Program-made: the position numbers and the translations under genes
Notes under the pieces: generated by a model
What the model saw: only the letters and a program-made list of their open reading frames with translations
Databases searched by the model: none
What the model was told of the DNA's origin: nothing
In this document: positions 1 to 8,035 of the stretch, in pieces
Layout of the letters: every line of letters begins with the position of its first letter
How positions within the stretch are numbered: position 1 is the stretch's first letter
Assembly (NCBI RefSeq): GCF_900142325.1
Contig: NZ_FRAM01000005.1
Span: 44,506 to 108,505 of the forward strand
Direction of reading: 5' to 3'
DNA from: Epilithonimonas mollis
GTDB taxonomy: Bacteria > Bacteroidota > Bacteroidia > Flavobacteriales > Weeksellaceae
DNA length: 64,000 bases

Positions 1-1943
1 TCAATGAATTTGTTTTGGAGTACATAAAAGATGACGGAGAGCTGATTGGGTTAATAAAAGCTAACCTTAACGAAAACTGCTTTGAGGATGAAAATTTCAA
101 AATCTTGGCACAAGATATTTTATACCAAACATTAGATAAACAGATCGGTATGGGAAGGAGCTATTGGCGAATCGGAACGTCGGATGGCACGAATAGCTAT
201 TGGGAGCTTATGGAGCAGAACAATAGGATTTGTATTGGCTGGAACGAATTAGGAGACCTCAACGACTATGAAATTAAGAGCAAGAAGGATATTGACAATT
301 ACTTAAAGGCTGAAGGTTTTTATCTTGATGACAATAGGCTAAGAAGCCGAAAGGCAGGTGAAATATTTAACTTTTATAATGAGATAAAAATTGGGGATGT
401 AATTCTCGCTCAAGATGGTGCAGCCGTTTTAGGCATTGGAATCATTAATGATGAATATCAATTTAACGCATCCGACGGCTTTGCCCATCAAAAAGGTGTT
501 GAGTGGAAGCTTCTAGGCTCCCCATTAAATAATTCGGAAGGGCTTAGGACAACTGTATATAAGTTGTCAGATATCAATCTAATCAATAAAGTTAATACCT
601 TAATAGATAATGCTGGATTAAAAATAACTGTAGAAAATTCCCAAATTATGGCCCCCCCCTTAAATCAAATTCTTTTTGGCCCTCCGGGAACAGGTAAAAC
701 GTATAATACGGTCAACAAAGCAATTGCTATAACAAACCCAGAGTTCAATTTAAATCAGCCACGAGAAAATATCAAGCAGGAGTTTGATAGGTTAATGAAA
801 AATGGGCAGATAATATTCACCACTTTTCATCAAAGCATGAGTTACGAGGATTTTATAGAGGGAATTAAACCCGTAGAGCCGAAGAAGGAGGAGCATGCCG
901 TTACTTACAAAGTAATTGATGGTATATTTAAGAAAGCCTGCAATCCAAATTCCAATATTTTTTATCTAGGGCAAAAAGTTGGCAGTTACGAAGTTGTAAA
1001 TATTTCACCAGAATTAATTACAATGAGGAAACCAAACGGAAGCTTGATTTCTTTCCAATTTTCAATGCTTCTAAAACTATTGGAATATTTAAAATCAAAA
1101 AATATACACTTAGATAATTTTAGTGGGAAAATAGATTCTGAAGACATAGATAAAAAAGCATTCCCCGAGCTAGAATCATATATCGTAAACGGGTACTCCA
1201 ATATTATTCCAGGCTTATTAAAGATTATTTCCCATAATAAATCCGAATTGGATGGCAATAACATTGTATTGATCATTGACGAAATCAACCGGGGCAATGT
1301 TTCGCAGATATTCGGCGAATTGATTACTCTGGTAGAGGAAGACAAACGATTGGGGAAAGACGAAGCACTAGAAGTAATATTGCCTTATAGCAAACAGAAA
1401 TTTGGCGTGCCCCCGAACCTTTACATTATTGGGACGATGAATACGGCCGATAGAAGTGTTGAAGCCTTAGACACTGCATTAAGAAGACGGTTTTATTTTA
1501 CGGAAATGGCTCCCAATGCAAGCTTAATCGCAAAAGAAGGCCGTTTAAGGCATCAAAATGGACTACTGGAAGGAGTTTCCCTCCCCGAATTATTGGAAAC
1601 TATTAATAAACGTATTGAAAAGCTCTTGGATAAAGACCATTTAATCGGGCACAGCTATTTTATGACCGTTGCTTCCTTGGATGATTTAAAGTCTGCTTTT
1701 CAAAGTAAGATAATCCCACTTCTACAGGAATATTTCTTTGGAGATTACGGAAAAATAGGATTGGTAATAGGGAAAGGATTTTTTGAAGATACAAAAGATG
1801 CTAACTCAGAAAATGTATTTGCCGACTTCGACGATTACGAAGCTTCAGATTTTTCTGAAAGAAGTATATACAAACTGATAAACGCAAATAATTTAAGCGA
1901 CGAAGATTTTCTGGTCGCCATTAATCAACTTTTAAAAAAATAA
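1..1943 (+). CDS. mcrB: McrB-like AAA+ GTPase subunit of a McrBC restriction system (5' end outside window)
   Basis: Motor subunit of a modification-dependent restriction enzyme that, with McrC, cleaves DNA carrying modified cytosines. Visible domains: an EVE/PUA-like DNA-reading region around residues 45-205 (counted from position 15) with the WRIGT and IGWNELGD segments; Walker A GPPGTGKT near residues 222-230; Walker B LIIDEINRGN; and the McrB hallmark GTMNTADRSVEALDTALRRRF split over the sensor region. The frame is open to the left edge of the window, so the TTG at position 15 is not necessarily the start and the gene is probably longer. mcrC begins one base after the stop, so the two are co-transcribed. 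It lies just outside the left end of the prophage. Family assignment is very secure; the exact modified base recognised is not visible. Confidence 0.95.
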   Translation, partial: NEFVLEYIKDDGELIGLIKANLNENCFEDENFKILAQDILYQTLDKQIGMGRSYWRIGTSDGTNSYWELMEQNNRICIGWNELGDLNDYEIKSKKDIDNYLKAEGFYLDDNRLRSRKAGEIFNFYNEIKIGDVILAQDGAAVLGIGIINDEYQFNASDGFAHQKGVEWKLLGSPLNNSEGLRTTVYKLSDINLINKVNTLIDNAGLKITVENSQIMAPPLNQILFGPPGTGKTYNTVNKAIAITNPEFNLNQPRENIKQEFDRLMKNGQIIFTTFHQSMSYEDFIEGIKPVEPKKEEHAVTYKVIDGIFKKACNPNSNIFYLGQKVGSYEVVNISPELITMRKPNGSLISFQFSMLLKLLEYLKSKNIHLDNFSGKIDSEDIDKKAFPELESYIVNGYSNIIPGLLKIISHNKSELDGNNIVLIIDEINRGNVSQIFGELITLVEEDKRLGKDEALEVILPYSKQKFGVPPNLYIIGTMNTADRSVEALDTALRRRFYFTEMAPNASLIAKEGRLRHQNGLLEGVSLPELLETINKRIEKLLDKDHLIGHSYFMTVASLDDLKSAFQSKIIPLLQEYFFGDYGKIGLVIGKGFFEDTKDANSENVFADFDDYEASDFSERSIYKLINANNLSDEDFLVAINQLLKK

Positions 1944-1944
1944 A

Positions 1945-3210
1945 TTGAATTTAAATCGAAAACATTTTACGGTATTTGAACACCAAACCTTGAAGCTCAA
2001 CCAGGAAATTGAGGGAGTGAAGTTTGGTTCAAATCATCTAAAAGCACTGCAAGGCTTCTTTGGGGAAAAAGGCGTCCCATATTATGCCCTTATTCATAAT
2101 GGCGTCCGTTTCAATGAACATGTAGGAGTTATCCAGATTGGAGAAACAGTTATTGAAGTCCTGCCCAAAGCTGACAATCTTTCTGATAGCCCTGATCAGA
2201 AAGCAAAATGGCGAGATATCTTGATAGATATGCTTTTTACTATTGATGCCTTTAACATTCATTCCCCAAGCAGCAGTTCATTAAAATTAAAGCCCAATTC
2301 TATACTAGATTTATATTTTGAAATGTTTATCCAGGAAGTTGAATACTTGCTCCATACGGGTTTGATTAAACGTTATAGGAAGAAGGAAGGTAATGTTTTG
2401 TCCTTAAAAGGGAATTTATTGTTCAATAGACATCTTCAACGGAACCTTGTGCATCAAGAGCGCTTTTATACACACCATTCGACATATGATATGCAGCATA
2501 AACTACATTGTATCCTATATAAAACAATCTGCTTCATAAAACAAATTAATACTAATGTCGGCTTACATAGCCGTTTAGGCTCATTATCATTGAATTTCCC
2601 TGAAATGCCCGACATTAAGATAACAGAATCTGTTTTTCAGAAAATAGCATATTCGCGAAAAAACCATCAATACCAAAAATCTATAGAAATTGCAAGGCTG
2701 ATACTTTTAAAGTTCCACCCAGATATAAAGCTAGGAAGAAATAATGTGCTTGCAATTATGTTCGACATGAATAAATTGTGGGAGCAATTTGTATATACCA
2801 GCTTGCGTAAGTTTATTAAGCACCCTTCTGCAATAACTGCTCAAACTACTAAATCATTTTGGAAACCTAAAGACGGCTATCACTCAAAAATAAGGCCTGA
2901 TATTATTGTAAACCACTATAGTGGAAATTGCGTAGTATTGGACACAAAATGGAAGAATTTGAATGGTTACAATCCTTCGCCAGATGACTTAAGGCAGATG
3001 TATATATATCATAGCTATTACAATGCAGATAAAGTTGCTTTGATATACCCTGGAACAAATAATTTTATAACTAAAGGTAAGTATATTGACCCGATTACTG
3101 GCAAAGATAGTGATAACGAGTGTAGTATTGTGTTATTAGGTATTGAAAGTGATATTAAAACTTGGCAAAAAAATATTTATATAGAATTGAATAAATGGCT
3201 AGAAATTTGA
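1945..3210 (+). CDS. mcrC: McrC-like nuclease subunit
   Basis: Nuclease partner of McrB. The 421-residue protein has the McrC N-terminal region that contacts McrB and a C-terminal PD-(D/E)xK nuclease seen as RPDIIV followed by VVLDTKWK (Asp, then Asp-x-Lys). The start chosen is a TTG one base after the mcrB stop; no ATG lies closer, and translational coupling to mcrB is likely. Length is a little above E. coli McrC, as is common in Bacteroidota. After its TGA stop the same frame stays open for another 42 codons, which may be a fragment of another gene. Confidence in the family is high. Confidence 0.93.
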   Translation: MNLNRKHFTVFEHQTLKLNQEIEGVKFGSNHLKALQGFFGEKGVPYYALIHNGVRFNEHVGVIQIGETVIEVLPKADNLSDSPDQKAKWRDILIDMLFTIDAFNIHSPSSSSLKLKPNSILDLYFEMFIQEVEYLLHTGLIKRYRKKEGNVLSLKGNLLFNRHLQRNLVHQERFYTHHSTYDMQHKLHCILYKTICFIKQINTNVGLHSRLGSLSLNFPEMPDIKITESVFQKIAYSRKNHQYQKSIEIARLILLKFHPDIKLGRNNVLAIMFDMNKLWEQFVYTSLRKFIKHPSAITAQTTKSFWKPKDGYHSKIRPDIIVNHYSGNCVVLDTKWKNLNGYNPSPDDLRQMYIYHSYYNADKVALIYPGTNNFITKGKYIDPITGKDSDNECSIVLLGIESDIKTWQKNIYIELNKWLEI

Positions 3211-3446
3211 AAAATATACATTATAAAGGCATCTGATGGTTTTAATCCGGATAAAAATAGCCTTAAAATATCAATGGATACTCCTATTAAAAGCGAACTA
3301 AAAAACTTTAACGGCAAAACCAAAAGTAAAGGCGAAATTCAGTAAAACGCATTAATCTACGCAAATTTGACCTTCATTATATGTTAATTATTGATTGTTG
3401 AGATGTTCATCGATGTTAATAAAAATGCTTTAAATAAACACTTTTT
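3211..3446. other. Left boundary region of the prophage, no intact gene
   Basis: No complete gene. The first 126 bases continue the mcrC frame past its TGA as a protein-like stretch ending at a TAA near 3343 (contains KASDGFNPDKN and ends SKGEIQ), which looks like the C-terminus of another, lost gene. The host/prophage junction must lie between mcrC and the repressor gene. A segment at 3311-3326 (GGCAAAACCAAAAGTA) is nearly identical to the reverse complement of 39115-39130 near the right end, and may be a transposase-binding site, but it also falls inside the protein-like stretch. The rest is AT-rich with no recognisable signal. Confidence 0.4.
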
Positions 3447-4181
3447 CTACACCAAGCGTCCATAAAAAACAACTTTATGGATAACTTTTATCTCACTTTT
3501 CCAAATTGGGAAATCTCTGTAATTAGGAGATATGCAAAGTAATTTTTCGGGGTCTTCCGGATGGTCCTGGAGCCTTTTTATCATTCTTTGATCATGAGTG
3601 ATTATAAAATAAATACAATCCGGATCTAACCGCTCCCATTTATCAATAAAGTCGATTCCAATTATATCTCCAGGTTTAATAATATCTGAAAAAGAGCAAC
3701 CTATAACTGGAAAGTAAGCCTTGCAACTTACCCCAGGCATTGATATAAAGCCAGTAGCCTCATATTTTTCTTTATGTAACTCAGAAACCGTTCCAGCACT
3801 AACTGGTAACGGATAAAAAGGTGCGCCTTGTTCAGATAGATTCACATTATCCGCAAATTTTAACTTGCGAATTATCGCATCATACTCCGAGCGAGTTTCC
3901 GCAATAGATGATAACTTTTCTTTTACATTTGGTTTAGTATCATTAAAGTTATCATTTTTGTTATCATTTGATTTGATAACCTTTTTATCACTTTTGGAAT
4001 TCTCAACCAGCTCGGAAATTGTGACATCTAACACACTTGCGATTTTCCGCAATTTACTAAGCTGAATATCTGCTTCACCATTCTCATAAGATACATACGA
4101 ACGCTTTGGAATGCCAGTTTTCTCAACCATATCATCTTGAGTCAAGTTTTTGTCTTCTCTTATGTCTTTGATATACAGCAT
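3447..4181 (-). CDS. Phage repressor: HTH-XRE plus S24/LexA-like self-cleaving domain
   Basis: CI-type repressor that should hold the prophage silent. A helix-turn-helix sits near residues 6-55 (NLTQDDMVEKTGIPKRSYVSYENG). The S24 peptidase domain shows an Ala-Gly cleavage site in LPVSAGTV, the catalytic serine in GCSFSDIIKPGD (the family GDSM-x3-I-x2-GD pattern with Cys for Asp) and the catalytic lysine in RMIKRL. Self-cleavage after DNA damage would then induce the phage. The start is set at the ATG complement 4179-4181 (MLYIKDIRED); a longer frame to 4253 would run through the operator region and is unlikely. Divergent from the gene at 4299. TTGCGA-type operator-like sites lie upstream and also inside its own coding sequence. 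Confidence 0.9.
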   Translation of the reverse strand: MLYIKDIREDKNLTQDDMVEKTGIPKRSYVSYENGEADIQLSKLRKIASVLDVTISELVENSKSDKKVIKSNDNKNDNFNDTKPNVKEKLSSIAETRSEYDAIIRKLKFADNVNLSEQGAPFYPLPVSAGTVSELHKEKYEATGFISMPGVSCKAYFPVIGCSFSDIIKPGDIIGIDFIDKWERLDPDCIYFIITHDQRMIKRLQDHPEDPEKLLCISPNYRDFPIWKSEIKVIHKVVFYGRLV

Positions 4182-4194
4182 TTTACTAATTAAA

Positions 4195-4208
4195 TACGGA
4201 AAACCGTA
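4195..4208. promoter_or_regulatory. Palindrome TACGG-AAAA-CCGTA upstream of the repressor
   Basis: Perfect 5-bp inverted repeat with a 4-bp spacer, 14 bp before the repressor start codon. Its arm sequence differs from the TTGCGA sites nearby, but the spacing is the same. It could be a second operator class, for example for the small Cro-like protein at 4299. Assignment is inference. Confidence 0.4.
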
Positions 4209-4215
4209 ATTTTTA

Positions 4216-4253
4216 TTGCGAATTTTTGCATTATTACTTGCGAGATTTCGCAA
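4216..4253. promoter_or_regulatory. Operator pair TTGCGA-N4-TCGCAA between repressor and early genes
   Basis: Two sites of the same form: 4216-4231 (TTGCGA, 4 bp, TTGCAT; imperfect right half) and 4238-4253 (TTGCGAGATTTCGCAA; perfect). The second overlaps the TTG of the predicted early promoter, so a bound dimer would block it. Dyads with 6-bp arms and 4-bp spacing suit a LexA-fold repressor dimer. Sites of the same form also occur at 3865-3880 and 4037-4052. Confidence 0.65.
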
Positions 4254-4269
4254 TATTGTTTTATATTTG
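4238..4269 (+). promoter_or_regulatory. Early promoter, Bacteroidota type (TTG ... TATATTTG)
   Basis: TTG at 4238-4240 and TATATTTG at 4262-4269, 21 bp apart, match the Bacteroidota -33 TTG / -7 TAnnTTTG promoter. Transcription would begin near 4276, 20-odd bases before the ATG at 4299, and read the early operon. It is overlapped by the perfect operator at 4238-4253. Confidence 0.6.
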
Positions 4270-4298
4270 CTTCACTTTAATAACGCAAAGATATAAAA

Positions 4299-4481
4299 AT
4301 GGAGACACTAGCCAAACAAATAAAAAAAACAGATGTGGCAAAAACGCCATATCAAGTAATTGCGGATGAGTGCGATACTACTGTGCTATATGTCGGACAG
4401 ATAGCTAGAGGAGAAAGAAATCCCATTCGTGGAAAAGGATTGGAAGTATTAAAAAAACTTAAGGAATTAACATCAAAATAA
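4299..4481 (+). CDS. Small helix-turn-helix protein, Cro/Ner-like position
   Basis: 60-residue basic protein, first gene of the rightward early operon and divergent from the repressor. Its middle (YQVIADECDTTVLYVGQIARG) reads as a helix-turn-helix and the C-terminus is a lysine-rich helix. Position equals that of Cro in lambdoid phages and Ner in Mu, so a role as early negative regulator is likely but inferred. No family could be named with certainty. Confidence 0.65.
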   Translation: METLAKQIKKTDVAKTPYQVIADECDTTVLYVGQIARGERNPIRGKGLEVLKKLKELTSK

Positions 4482-4488
4482 TATCACA

Positions 4489-4686
4489 ATGAGAAAACTT
4501 AAAATTAAAATCAAAAAACTGCTTCTCAAAGCATTACCTAAAGAAACTATTCCATTTGATGACTGTGGACTTCGGACAGAATTACGCTTTTATAAATTTT
4601 TTGGAAAGGTCGTCAAAGTATCACAATTCGTAATTCCAGAGCAATGCGATGATGAACAAGCATTGTATCTCGGAATCATAAAATAA
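4489..4686 (+). CDS. Small basic hypothetical protein
   Basis: 65 residues, seven bases after the preceding gene and so in the same operon. The N-terminus is very lysine-rich (RKLKIKIKKLLLK), the rest holds LRFYKFFGKVVKVSQF. No family recognised. It is followed directly by structured, probably non-coding, sequence up to the transposase gene. Confidence 0.5.
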   Translation: MRKLKIKIKKLLLKALPKETIPFDDCGLRTELRFYKFFGKVVKVSQFVIPEQCDDEQALYLGIIK

Positions 4687-4689
4687 AAA

Positions 4690-4767
4690 CGGAACAATTA
4701 GCATATCCCTTGAGCCTCAACCTGAAGGCTGGGTAAAACACAGCATAGTTACCGATCAATTGTTCCG
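4690..4767 (+). ncRNA. 78-nt structured element closed by a 10-bp stem
   Basis: CGGAACAATT (4690-4699) pairs perfectly with AATTGTTCCG (4758-4767). Inside, CCC...GGG and AGCC/GGCT can pair around 4706-4733. The long closing stem and internal hairpin resemble a small structured RNA, perhaps tRNA-like, but no T-loop or anticodon arm is visible and no known family is recognised. It begins 4 bases after the preceding stop codon. Confidence 0.45.
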
Positions 4768-4828
4768 GAATGGAGAGTTTTAGATCTAAACTAAGCACGG
4801 GCGCGGTTACTGCGAGAATGTAACAATC

Positions 4829-4943
4829 AGAGTAGTGGCGGAATGGTAGACGCGCCAGGCATGGACTGGCGGATGTAGAGAGTTCGAAACTCTTAATCGA
4901 CTGGATAGACTACACATTGCAGGTTCGAATCCTGCCTACTCTA
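4829..4943 (+). tRNA. tRNA-Leu-like gene with aberrant anticodon arm and extra sequence
   Basis: Acceptor strands AGAGTAG (4829-4835) and CTACTCT (4936-4942) pair perfectly. The T arm is canonical: GCAGG, loop TTCGAAT, CCTGC (4919-4935), directly abutting the acceptor strand. The D-arm region (TGGCGGAATGGTAGACGCG, 4836-4854) is typical of tRNA-Leu. The anticodon arm is not normal: GCCAG/CTGGC (4854-4858/4866-4870) closes a 7-nt loop GCATGGA, putting C at position 33 and ATG as formal anticodon. The following 48 nt are far longer than a class II variable arm and contain their own hairpin AGAG-TTCGAAA-CTCT (T-arm-like) inside a TGTAG/CTACA stem. CCA is not encoded, which is normal in this phylum. 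It could be a degenerate or chimeric tRNA, or an RNA that mimics tRNA without decoding. Confidence 0.55.
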
Positions 4944-4995
4944 CGAAGATGTTTCACTTGTCAATGAAACCGGTTAGCATTTCGGGAGTCAAGAA

Positions 4996-7107
4996 ATGCA
5001 ATTTTTTAAAACAAAAATGAACTTACAACCTACAGACATTATCATTAGACAAGCGAACGGATCAGAGAGCCTTTGGGTTTCTCAGCGTTTAGTTACATCT
5101 ACTTGTGATATTGATGAGAATTATCTGAAAGTTGCGAGAATTCGCTACAAAGACACCGTAAGGAAATGTGACCTTGCTAAAGCTAAAGATTTCATGCCGG
5201 ATTCCGGAAAGTCTTGGAGGTTTGCAAAACAATATGGGCAGTTTTACTATTGTATTTCCAATGTTCCTAACAAAGCGCCTAAAAACTACCGTAATTATTT
5301 CGGAGATCAGGAGGTTCTTTTGGACCAATATAAAAAAGTTTGCAAATCGAAAGAAGCTGGGAGTCTTGAATTAAGATTTAAAGCTCATTTAAAGCGAGTT
5401 TCAAAACAATACTGGGAATTTTACACTGATGTTAATGAGATTCAAAGGCTTTCACTTTCTAAAGCCTGTGCAGTTCTTGATTTCATTCTGGACGAAAAAG
5501 AAAATTATCCAGGAACAGCGAATAAAATTTACAAAGATCTGAGCCCTATTCTGTCAGATTTGGATTTACAGTATATTCCACACAATTACTTAAAGTTAAA
5601 AGAGAAAATTACAATTCTCGAAACTACAGATAAAAGCATTGTTGATATTATTCACCTTCCTAGAGTTGGGAATAATTATGCAGAAATTTACAATGATGCA
5701 GAGGTGTTCAGTTGGGTTATGCAGTTGCGTTCAATGCCTCAGAATTATTCTAACGAGCATATCATTAGAAAAGTTTCTGAAATGTGCGAAATGACCACGA
5801 AAAGACAACCGTCTCGCAGATGGTATGGTCAGAATATTTTTGAACTTCCAAAAACCAAATTTTTAACCGGTGAAAAGCGTTTCGGGTCCAGCAGTAGCAA
5901 ATCGCACATCCATAAATCCTACATACCAACGCAAAATGCACTTTTCGCAGGAGATTGTTGGGAAATGGATGCAACGCGTGTCAATTTCATTGCACACGAA
6001 GCTGATGACAACAAAGAAAGATTTCTTTTTGTGGTTGCCGTCCGTGATGTTCATTCCGGTGATGTTTTAGGTTATTCTTTTGACTATTCTGAAAATCACG
6101 TGGTGTATTTGGAAGCGATGAAAATGGCGGTTCAAAATGCAGGTTATCTGCCTTATGAATGGATAACAGATAGGTTCCCTGGTCATAACACACCTAATAT
6201 GCTGGATTTCTTTGAAAGAATGGAAAATCAAGGTGTTCAAGTTACTTTTTCATCTAATGCTAATGAAAAGGCAGGAATTGAAAGATGGTTTAGAACGCTT
6301 CAGTCGGTTTTCTTTATGGATTCTAAGTATTTCTATGGTGAGGGAATTAAATCACGTGCTGACTATGCGCACCGCGCACCGGAATATCTGAAAAGAATCA
6401 AAAAAGAAGCTAAAAAAACTGGCTGGGATATGCAACAGAATATTGATGAAGCTTCTGTACATATTGAAAAATATAGAAATACAAGATTCTCACATTATTC
6501 CAGAAAACACTCCAACGTGCATTTGTCTCCAAGTCAGATTCACGAAATCAGCGAAAAACCGCACGTCAATTATGTATCGCTTTCGACTATTTCTATGCTT
6601 TTCGGACAAAGAAAAGCAATCACCATCAAACACGATGGACAGATATCTACAGAAATTGTAAAAGTTCAGTTTGACTATATGATCAGCCCGGCGAACTACG
6701 ACATCATTTCCAACTATTTCGGAAAACAAGTCGTAATGACTTATGATCTGAATGATTTGTCTCACGTATTCCTTTGGGAGAAGCAAGGTAAACTGTTGAA
6801 ATCGCTATGTGATGCTGATCTGTTTGAGCGTCCGCAATTGAAAGGTCCAAATAAGGAATTCGGAAAGCTAGCCATAGCAAAAGAGCGAGCGAAAGCCATT
6901 GCAGAAATGAAAGAAACTGAATTGGCAGAAATGATTGGTGAGGAAGCCGGAATGATGGGAATTTACACCGAAAAATCAAAAGCAACCGCTTTCGAAGATC
7001 AATACAACGATGAGTATAAAATGCCACTCAAAAAAGCATCCGGCGACGGGATTTCGTCCGACGATGTTTCAGATGCTTTTTTCAATAATATTTCTAACCA
7101 ATACTAA
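4996..7107 (+). CDS. MuA-like DDE transposase
   Basis: Catalyses integration and replicative transposition of the phage. The 703-residue protein has the RNase H-like core with acidic residues in GDCWEMDATRVN (Asp about 325), WITDRF (Asp about 392) and NEKAGIERWF (Glu about 429), the usual D, D-35/36-E spacing. The N-terminal 240 residues should bind the phage ends; the region after about 490 is the Mu-type C-terminal beta-barrel plus a tail for contact with the ATPase. The start at 4996 follows a GGGAG 7 bases upstream; ATG 5017 is the alternative. It is 9 bases upstream of the MuB-like gene, the canonical A-B order. Confidence 0.93.
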   Translation: MQFFKTKMNLQPTDIIIRQANGSESLWVSQRLVTSTCDIDENYLKVARIRYKDTVRKCDLAKAKDFMPDSGKSWRFAKQYGQFYYCISNVPNKAPKNYRNYFGDQEVLLDQYKKVCKSKEAGSLELRFKAHLKRVSKQYWEFYTDVNEIQRLSLSKACAVLDFILDEKENYPGTANKIYKDLSPILSDLDLQYIPHNYLKLKEKITILETTDKSIVDIIHLPRVGNNYAEIYNDAEVFSWVMQLRSMPQNYSNEHIIRKVSEMCEMTTKRQPSRRWYGQNIFELPKTKFLTGEKRFGSSSSKSHIHKSYIPTQNALFAGDCWEMDATRVNFIAHEADDNKERFLFVVAVRDVHSGDVLGYSFDYSENHVVYLEAMKMAVQNAGYLPYEWITDRFPGHNTPNMLDFFERMENQGVQVTFSSNANEKAGIERWFRTLQSVFFMDSKYFYGEGIKSRADYAHRAPEYLKRIKKEAKKTGWDMQQNIDEASVHIEKYRNTRFSHYSRKHSNVHLSPSQIHEISEKPHVNYVSLSTISMLFGQRKAITIKHDGQISTEIVKVQFDYMISPANYDIISNYFGKQVVMTYDLNDLSHVFLWEKQGKLLKSLCDADLFERPQLKGPNKEFGKLAIAKERAKAIAEMKETELAEMIGEEAGMMGIYTEKSKATAFEDQYNDEYKMPLKKASGDGISSDDVSDAFFNNISNQY

Positions 7108-7116
7108 TGAACTGAT

Positions 7117-8034
7117 ATGACAAACTTACAAAAAACAACCATTGTACAGCTGATACATACGGAAAAAAATAGGCTTGGTAGCTACGGACAAGTAGCTACA
7201 AAGGCCGAAGTTTCTACAGCTACAATTTCCCACATGCAACAAGGTAAATGGGATTTGATAAAAGATGAAATGTGGCTGAAAGTTGCACGTGCTACAGGCT
7301 ACGATGATAGTGAATGGCAAATTGCTGAGACTATCAACTATAAAAGTGTTACAAAGATTTGTAACGATGCAAAAAAGTACAACTTGTTTATGATCATCAG
7401 CGACAAAGCTGGGATTGGCAAAACTGCACCACTAAAATCCTACTCTCAAATCAATGGTGAAAATGGTGTTTTCTATATCCGTTGTCGTGAATGGGCTAAA
7501 AGAGAATTTTTAACAGAATTATGCACCACTCTAGGGATTGACATAGGCAAATCTTACCTGCATATTGACAAATTAGGGATGAAAGTAGTTGAATTTTTCA
7601 ACAAAAGAAGTTCTGCAAAACCTCAATTGATAGTTGATGAAGCTGATAAATTGAAAGATTCCGCTTTGCGTTGGTTTATCCATTTGTTTAATGAGTGTGA
7701 AGATCAAATGAGTTTGATACTTGCCGGAACTCCACACCTGGAACAAAGAATCAAACGAGGTGTGAAACTTAAAAAATTAGGTTTTGACGAATTAGACAGT
7801 CGTTTCGGACGTGCTTTTATCACTTTAATAGGTGCAACATTGGATTGCACAAAGAAAATCTGCATTGCAAACGGAATCACGGATAACCAACTTATCAAAA
7901 CAATTTTTAAGGACTTAAAACCAACCTTTAAAGAAATCGAGATTTCAAAAAATGAAGTGACTAATGTAAAAGTGGTTGATGATCTCAGAAGGCTTAAAAG
8001 AGTTGTTATACGTGAAAAAATCAAATTATCATAA
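7117..8034 (+). CDS. MuB-like AAA ATPase, transposition target activator
   Basis: DNA-binding ATPase that selects target DNA and stimulates the transposase. Residues 20-60 form a helix-turn-helix (YGQVATKAEVSTATISHMQQGKW) as in MuB. Walker A is SDKAGIGKT (95-103), Walker B is LIVDEADKLK (171-180), and LILAGTP serves as sensor I. Length of 305 residues matches MuB (312). It sits directly behind the transposase gene. Its last residues run up to the ATG of the next small gene, so translation is probably coupled. Confidence 0.92.
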   Translation: MTNLQKTTIVQLIHTEKNRLGSYGQVATKAEVSTATISHMQQGKWDLIKDEMWLKVARATGYDDSEWQIAETINYKSVTKICNDAKKYNLFMIISDKAGIGKTAPLKSYSQINGENGVFYIRCREWAKREFLTELCTTLGIDIGKSYLHIDKLGMKVVEFFNKRSSAKPQLIVDEADKLKDSALRWFIHLFNECEDQMSLILAGTPHLEQRIKRGVKLKKLGFDELDSRFGRAFITLIGATLDCTKKICIANGITDNQLIKTIFKDLKPTFKEIEISKNEVTNVKVVDDLRRLKRVVIREKIKLS

Positions 8035-8035
8035 T

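Larger units (their letters stand above)
4687..4995 (+). other. 309-bp leader with structured RNA elements before the transposase gene
   Basis: Gene-free stretch between the two small early genes and the transposase. It holds, in order, a 78-nt element closed by a 10-bp stem (4690-4767), a 12-bp perfect palindrome TTTAGATCTAAA (4779-4790), a small hairpin GTTAC/GTAAC (4806-4824) and the 115-nt tRNA-like gene (4829-4943). A purine-rich GGGAG lies 7 bases before the transposase ATG. All of it would be in the early transcript. Confidence 0.6.

Noticed and set aside
986..1345. Minus-strand frame inside mcrB as a gene
   Set aside because: Lies fully inside a well-supported gene and has no family features; similar antisense frames elsewhere were left out for the same reason.
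4182..4253. Longer N-terminus of the repressor from 4253
   Set aside because: It would run through the operator region and add residues atypical for an HTH protein; start 4181 fits the family.
4779..4790. TTTAGATCTAAA palindrome as an operator
   Set aside because: Perfect but short and AT-rich, single copy, away from a promoter; no support beyond symmetry.
4829..4943. Group I intron in the tRNA-like gene
   Set aside because: The extra segment is only about 30-48 nt, far below group I intron size, and no P, Q, R or S pairing elements are visible.
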